Assembly (NCBI GenBank): GCA_045634365.1
Contig: JAZRAC010000016.1
Coordinates: 62,001-126,000, forward strand
Direction of reading: 5' to 3'
DNA: 64,000 nucleotides
Origin: HGM04593 sp045634365
GTDB taxonomy: Bacteria > Bacteroidota > Bacteroidia > Bacteroidales > Bacteroidaceae
Shown piece by piece: positions 59,649 to 64,000 of this stretch. The notes beneath the pieces were generated by a model. It was not told where the DNA came from. It saw only the letters and a list, made by a program, of their open reading frames with translations, and searched no databases. How positions within the stretch are numbered: the stretch's first letter is position 1; every line of letters starts with the position of its first letter. Both the position numbers and the translations under genes were made by a program.

Positions 59649-62480
59649 CTAATGTGCCTCCAACCAATTGGCACCCCAGCCATAGTCGGCAATAAGAGGC
59701 ACGCGCATGGTAAATGCTCGTTCCATTTCCTCTACCACAAGTGTTTGCAGGGCTTCTTTTTCTTCGGGAACCACGTTAAAGTTAAGTTCGTCGTGCACTT
59801 GCAGTATCATTGTGGAGCGCATCTGCTGCTCCTTCATACGGCGGTAAATATTTATCATTGCCACCTTTATAATATCGGCTGCACTGCCCTGTATGGGGGC
59901 ATTAACGGCGTTTCGCTCGGCGTATCCTCGCACCACTGCGTTGTGCGAGTTTATGTCGGGCAGGAAGCGTTTGCGGTGGAATATTGTCTCCACATAGCCG
60001 TTGAGCTTTGCCTCTTGTTTACATTTTTCAATATATTCGGCCACCCCTTTGTAGGTGTCGAAATAGTTGTCGATGAGTACCTTTGCTTCGGGGCGGCTCA
60101 CATTCATCCTCTCGGCAAGTCCAAAGACCGATATTCCGTATATAATACCGAAATTGGCAACTTTTGCTCGGCTGCGCTCCTCCTTTGTAACCTCTTCTAT
60201 GGGCTTCTTGTATATTTTTGCGGCGGTGGCAGCGTGAATATCGTGCCCGCTGCAAAAGTCCTCAATCATATTCTTGTCGCCGCTCAGATGGGCCATTATG
60301 CGCAATTCTATCTGCGAATAGTCGACCGAGAGGAAGAGGCACCCATCGTCGGGGATAAAGGCCTTGCGAACCTCTTTTCCCTCTTCGTCGCGTATGGGTA
60401 TATTTTGCAGATTGGGGTTGCTCGAACTTAATCGGCCGGTGGCTGTAACAGTTTGGTTGTACGACGTGTGTATCTTCCCTGTGCGTGGGTTTACAAGGGT
60501 GGGCAGGCTGTCGATGTATGTGCTCAACAGTTTTTTAAGTCCGCGGTATTGTAAAATATTTTTAACGATAGGGTGGCGATTTTGCAGCTGCGCAAGTACC
60601 TCCTCCGATGTTACGAATTGTCCTGTTTTTGTCTTTTTGGGCTTATCTACAATTTTCAGTTTGCCAAAAAGTATGTCGCCCACCTGCTTGGGTGATGCTA
60701 TATTAAACACTTCGCCGGCCTGTGCGAAAATTCCATTTTCAATCTCCTCCAAGCGTTTGCCAAGATGCATTGATGTTTCGCGCAGGGCACCACTGTCTAT
60801 GCGTGCCCCATTGCGTTCCATATAGGCAAGCACGGGAATAAGCGGCATTTCTATATTGTAGAAAAGTTCCTCTATTCCCTCCTTTTTAATCTCCTGTTCC
60901 AAAATGTTTTTCAGGCGCAGGGTGATGTCGGCATCTTCGCAGGCATAATCGCATACGAGGGTGGGGGAGAGGTCGCGCATATTCTTTTGGTTCTTTCCCT
61001 TCTCTCCAATAAGCTCGGTTATCTTAATTGTTTCGTAGTTCAGGTAAATTTCGGCAAGATAGTCCATTCCGTGGTAAAGCTCGGGTTGCAGCACATAGTG
61101 TGCAATCATTGTGTCGAAAAGTTTTCCGCGCAACTCCACTCCGTAGTTGGCAAGCACGGTGAGGTCGTATTTTATATTCTGTCCCACCTTGCATATTTTT
61201 TCATCCTCTATGAGCGGGCGCAAAATTTCGAGCCGTTGCAGAGCTTCGCTCCTGTTGGCAGATATTGGAATGTAGACAGCCTCTCCCTCCTTCACCGAGA
61301 GTGAAATTCCCACAAGCTCGGCCTCCAAGGCGTTGGTGCTTGTTGTTTCTGTGTCAATGCACACAGTTTGGTAATTTTTTACAGCAGACAAAAAAGAGTG
61401 TATATCCTCTTCTGTATCAATAAGTTTATAGCTGTGTGGAGTGTCTTTTAAGCTCAAATGGCTCGATTTTTTTTCTTCGCCCTTACCTTCGGTGGCAAAA
61501 AAATCAAAGAGAAAGCCTTGTTGAGGCTCGTTTTTTTCGCTTTTCCCACTTTTTCTCGTTGGGGCAGTTTCCGTAGTTTGCGCCGCCTCGTCGAAAAGCG
61601 ATGGAGCGAAATTGTTTTTCTTCACCCTCTCTTTCAATGCCCGCAATTCGTAAAAGTCGAGTAGGCGAGTGAGCTCCTCCTCGTTTGCCGCCTCGCGTTT
61701 CAAAAGCTCCATATTAAGTTCTATGGGAACATCGGTCTTTATGGTTGCAAGGAATTTGCTGAAAAGTATCTTCTCGCGGTTCTCCTCTATTTTTGTTTTT
61801 AGTGCCCCTTTTAGTTTTTCGGTATTATCGAGCAGATTTTCTATACTGCCAAATTCGGCAATGAGTTTCTGTGCAGTTTTTTCACCCACGCCCGGGCAAC
61901 CGGGAATATTGTCGCTTGCATCGCCCATCAATCCCAACAGGTCGATAACCTGTGCGGTGCACTCAATTCCGAACTTCTCCTTTACACGTTCCACGCCCAT
62001 TACCTCCAACTCCTTGTCGCCATACTTTGGGCGATATATAAAAACATTCTCCGAAACAAGCTGTCCGTAGTCCTTGTCGGGGGTCATCATATATGTAATA
62101 ATTCCCCTTTTCTCCGCTTGTTTTGCCAATGTTCCCACCACATCATCGGCCTCAAAGCCGGGAACCTCGAATACAGGAATATTATAGGCTTTAAGAATCT
62201 CCTTTATCACCGGTACCGATTCGCGTATAACCTCGGGAGTCTCCTCGCGCTGCGCTTTATATTGCTCGTATGCTTCGTGACGAAAGGTCTTTCCTCTCGG
62301 GTCGAAGGCAACACCTATGTGCGTGGGTTGTTCCTTCTTTATAACATCTTCGAGCGTGTTTACAAAGCCCAGAATTGCCGATGTATTGAACCCTTTTGAG
62401 TTTATTCGGGGGTTCTTTATAAATGCGTAGTAGGCACGATAAATAAGTGCGTATGCGTCGAGTAAAAAGAGTTTTTCCAT
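59649..62480 (-). CDS. polA: DNA polymerase I
   Basis: 943 residues. The N-terminal 5'-3' exonuclease (LDAYALIYRAYYAFI, then GDASDNIPGCPGVGEKTAQKL) spans about 1-290. A 3'-5' exonuclease domain starts near 345 with VCIDTETTSTNALEAELVGIS; the Asp and Glu of the DxE motif are present, so proofreading is probably active. The polymerase has FLSVDYSQIELRIMAHLSGD near 705, RSRAKVANFGIIYGISVFGL near 755 and ILQVHDELNFNV near 880. It fills gaps and replaces RNA primers. Likely transcribed alone. Confidence 0.97.
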   Translation of the reverse strand: MEKLFLLDAYALIYRAYYAFIKNPRINSKGFNTSAILGFVNTLEDVIKKEQPTHIGVAFDPRGKTFRHEAYEQYKAQREETPEVIRESVPVIKEILKAYNIPVFEVPGFEADDVVGTLAKQAEKRGIITYMMTPDKDYGQLVSENVFIYRPKYGDKELEVMGVERVKEKFGIECTAQVIDLLGLMGDASDNIPGCPGVGEKTAQKLIAEFGSIENLLDNTEKLKGALKTKIEENREKILFSKFLATIKTDVPIELNMELLKREAANEEELTRLLDFYELRALKERVKKNNFAPSLFDEAAQTTETAPTRKSGKSEKNEPQQGFLFDFFATEGKGEEKKSSHLSLKDTPHSYKLIDTEEDIHSFLSAVKNYQTVCIDTETTSTNALEAELVGISLSVKEGEAVYIPISANRSEALQRLEILRPLIEDEKICKVGQNIKYDLTVLANYGVELRGKLFDTMIAHYVLQPELYHGMDYLAEIYLNYETIKITELIGEKGKNQKNMRDLSPTLVCDYACEDADITLRLKNILEQEIKKEGIEELFYNIEMPLIPVLAYMERNGARIDSGALRETSMHLGKRLEEIENGIFAQAGEVFNIASPKQVGDILFGKLKIVDKPKKTKTGQFVTSEEVLAQLQNRHPIVKNILQYRGLKKLLSTYIDSLPTLVNPRTGKIHTSYNQTVTATGRLSSSNPNLQNIPIRDEEGKEVRKAFIPDDGCLFLSVDYSQIELRIMAHLSGDKNMIEDFCSGHDIHAATAAKIYKKPIEEVTKEERSRAKVANFGIIYGISVFGLAERMNVSRPEAKVLIDNYFDTYKGVAEYIEKCKQEAKLNGYVETIFHRKRFLPDINSHNAVVRGYAERNAVNAPIQGSAADIIKVAMINIYRRMKEQQMRSTMILQVHDELNFNVVPEEKEALQTLVVEEMERAFTMRVPLIADYGWGANWLEAH

Positions 62481-62544
62481 TTTTAATAAACAATTACCGA
62501 ATGTAAAAATACAAAAATTATGCTACCAACCATATTCTTTTTAT

Positions 62545-62552
62545 TACTTTTG
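62545..62552 (+). promoter_or_regulatory. -7 element of the polyprenyl synthase gene
   Basis: TACTTTTG lies 64 bases before the ATG at 62616. Confidence 0.5.
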
Positions 62553-62615
62553 CATTGTAAATGTAAAAACGGTTGCACTTGTTGCAGTGCAACGGTGAAT
62601 AAATAAATATTGTCG

Positions 62616-63590
62616 ATGGATTTTAAAAAAGCCATACAGGCTCCCATAAAACAGGAATTGGATGTTTTTAAGGAGTATTACAATGCTCAACTTGTCAGCG
62701 AAATTTCGCTGTTGGGTTCGGCATTGGGCAGTGTGGCCTCGTCGGTGGGCAAGATGATGCGTCCCATTCTGCTCCTGCTCGCGTCGCGTGCTTGCGGTAA
62801 TATTTCGCAAGAGACCTACGCAGCGGCGGCCTCTTTGGAACTGTTGCACACGGCAAGCCTGCTTCACGACGATGTTGTCGATGAGAGTAATATGCGTCGA
62901 GGCAATCCCTCTATCAATGCCCTTTATGGCAATAGGGTGGCAATACTCACCGGTGATTATCTTTTTTCGCTTGCTCTTAACAATGCGGCAAAAACAAAAA
63001 ACATCGAAGTAATCGAGCAATTATCGTTGCTCGGGTGCGCCTTGTCGGGTGGCGAGATTATGCAGTTGCAGGCCCAGAATAGCGGTGCTTACGACGAAGA
63101 GAGCTACTATAATATAATAAAAGGGAAGACCGCTTCGCTGTTTGCCTCTTGTGCCTATATTGGTGCTCTTTCGGCGGGAGCTTCGCGGGATATTGCTCTC
63201 CGTTTCCGCACTTTCGGCGAGATTGTGGGCCTTTGCTTCCAGATAAAGGACGATATTTTCGATTATTATACCTGCGACATTGGTAAGCCCACGGGCAGTG
63301 ATATGCGTGAGGGCAAGATAACATTGCCGGCATTGTATGTACTGCGCACTTTGCAATCCCCTTTCGTTACAGCTATAAACGAGAAGCTTGCATTAGGAAA
63401 AGAGCTAGATGAAAAGGAGATAGAATCACTTATTGAATTGTCGAAAAGTGCCGGTGGGGTGGAGTATGCAACATCAAAGATTGAGCAATTGCGTGCCGAT
63501 GCGCTTGCGGCCTTGCCTTCGGGAATTCCGGCTGATTGCCACGAGGCTTTGGTTGCTTATATGGATTATGTGATTAAGAGAGAAATATAA
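62616..63590 (+). CDS. Trans-polyprenyl diphosphate synthase (IspB-like)
   Basis: 324 residues from MDFKKAIQAPIKQELDVF; an in-frame TTG two codons earlier is less likely. The first aspartate-rich motif is LLHDDVVDESNMRRG near residue 85 and the second CFQIKDDIFDYYTCDIGKPTGSD near 210. Both carry DDxxD and bind magnesium and the diphosphate. Chain length, set by residues before the first motif, looks to be long (heptaprenyl or octaprenyl), which suits menaquinone side-chain synthesis. Confidence 0.9.
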   Translation: MDFKKAIQAPIKQELDVFKEYYNAQLVSEISLLGSALGSVASSVGKMMRPILLLLASRACGNISQETYAAAASLELLHTASLLHDDVVDESNMRRGNPSINALYGNRVAILTGDYLFSLALNNAAKTKNIEVIEQLSLLGCALSGGEIMQLQAQNSGAYDEESYYNIIKGKTASLFASCAYIGALSAGASRDIALRFRTFGEIVGLCFQIKDDIFDYYTCDIGKPTGSDMREGKITLPALYVLRTLQSPFVTAINEKLALGKELDEKEIESLIELSKSAGGVEYATSKIEQLRADALAALPSGIPADCHEALVAYMDYVIKREI

Positions 63591-63600
63591 GAAGATAACT

Positions 63601-63757
63601 AAAAAGTGTAATTTCTGCGTTACGCTTGCCTTCAAAATCCTCATTTACGCTTAGTAAACTTCGGTTTTTCAGGCTGCGCAAGCCTTGAACTACATCTTTT
63701 TATTCATCTCCTACACAAAAGAGACCGCTAAAAAATACCTTTTAGTCGGCCTCATAA
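63601..63757. repeat. Dispersed-repeat-like tail after the polyprenyl synthase
   Basis: No gene. The segment includes CAGGCTGCGCAAGCCTTG (a palindrome) and the hairpin GAGACCGCTAAAA paired with TTTTAGTCGGCCTC (63721-63753), which may terminate the synthase transcript. Similar tails recur between Bacteroidales genes, from memory. Confidence 0.5.
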
Positions 63758-63763
63758 AATTAA

Positions 63764-63863
63764 GGGGCTGACCCAAAAGTAATATATACAAAGTAAACAC
63801 CCTCGCCAGAGTATATTCTAGCGAGGGTGTAATGTCTTAAAAAGGGACTTTTGAGTCATCCTC
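63764..63863. mobile_element. 100-bp MITE-like element between TTAA copies
   Basis: Imperfect terminal inverted repeats (63762-63780 and 63847-63865; 16 of 19 match) contain GGGGCTGACCCAAAAGT and its near complement. TTAA occurs exactly at both edges (63760-63763 and 63864-63867), consistent with a TTAA target duplication. Inside is a perfect 10-bp stem (63797-63806 with 63821-63830). No coding capacity. Confidence 0.6.
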
Positions 63864-63887
63864 TTAATTTATAGTATATTCAATTGT

Positions 63888-64000
63888 TTAGAAAAATTTT
63901 GTCTCCTTGCCAACAATTTCGCTTAAACAGAGATTGGCAAGGCGGCTGGTACCCAAACGGAACAGTTTGTTTGTGAGCCACTCTTCGCCCAACAGCTCTT
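63888..64000 (-). CDS. deoC: Deoxyribose-phosphate aldolase, C-terminal fragment (window edge)
   Basis: The minus frame from the window edge to a TAA at 63888-63890 encodes ELLGEEWLTNKLFRLGTSRL and then ANLCLSEIVGKETKFF. This matches the C-terminal end of class I DeoC in Bacteroidota, where GTSRLAN is conserved. DeoC splits deoxyribose 5-phosphate into glyceraldehyde 3-phosphate and acetaldehyde. The rest of the gene is beyond the window. Confidence 0.7.
   Translation of the reverse strand, partial: ELLGEEWLTNKLFRLGTSRLANLCLSEIVGKETKFF

Noticed and set aside
59610..60431. Open frame opposite polA, downstream of the orphan G-run
   Set aside because: Antisense to the conserved polymerase domain; Cys/His/Tyr-rich shadow composition. 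An RNA there is possible but a protein is not supported.
1..64000. CRISPR array
   Set aside because: No set of short direct repeats with regular unique spacers was seen; the repeats found are a 49-bp pair, promoter pair, hairpin pair and palindromes.

Overview
The window looks like a chromosomal segment of a Bacteroidales bacterium (phylum Bacteroidota). The evidence is a PorZ-like type IX secretion protein, a TRL-family lipoprotein, a YbeY with the variant end of its metal motif, BlaI/BlaR1 regulation of an MG2-domain protein, and gene starts preceded by Bacteroidota promoters (TAnnTTTG or TATCTTCG at -7). The genus cannot be fixed by eye. Most of the window is ordinary core genome of about 50% GC by eye: metG, dapB-lepB-wbqC, proC-proB-proA, gmd-fcl, prfB, ybeY, ruvB, lptF/G-ribBA-aspC, porZ-rdgB-yitT-leuS, mutS, katA, lgt-ychF, polA, a polyprenyl diphosphate synthase and, cut by the right edge, deoC.

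The main accessory region is 6981-12204. Here 5.1 kb of very AT-rich DNA is bracketed by a perfect 49-bp direct repeat, and that repeat is the 3' end of the host gene wbqC (last 47 bases plus two). This is the signature of site-specific integration at a gene end, but there is no integrase inside. The cargo is one tight array: a DUF1573-type lipoprotein, a cysteine-rich lipoprotein, two tandem paralogous 110-residue proteins, an ABC/AAA ATPase and an O-antigen-ligase-like protein with a TPR-like tail. Consecutive stop and start codons overlap in the middle four genes. I regard this as the best candidate in the window for an undescribed system.

A second AT-rich patch (33932-36090) carries a phosphoethanolamine-transferase-like gene. 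It lies between two near-identical terminator hairpins, the right one belonging to tRNA-Met(CAT). A 100-bp MITE-like element between TTAA copies lies at 63764-63863, next to the truncated deoC.

Three unlinked genes for small exported proteins (12380, 22462, and 26004 on the minus strand) share a rigid upstream architecture: a TTAAC direct repeat with a 10-bp period, a G-run followed by TAATTRCTC, then TAnnTTTG, all at conserved spacing. This is a probable regulon that links an outer-membrane-type protein, a dockerin-like secreted protein and a TRL lipoprotein.

Other systems: blaI-blaR1-MG2/Sel1 (13274-19085) is a likely envelope-stress sensing operon with a BlaI operator over its promoter. 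Four co-directional exported proteins of unknown function (55337-59215, minus strand) form another candidate envelope system. No CRISPR array, rRNA operon, integrase or transposase gene was seen.
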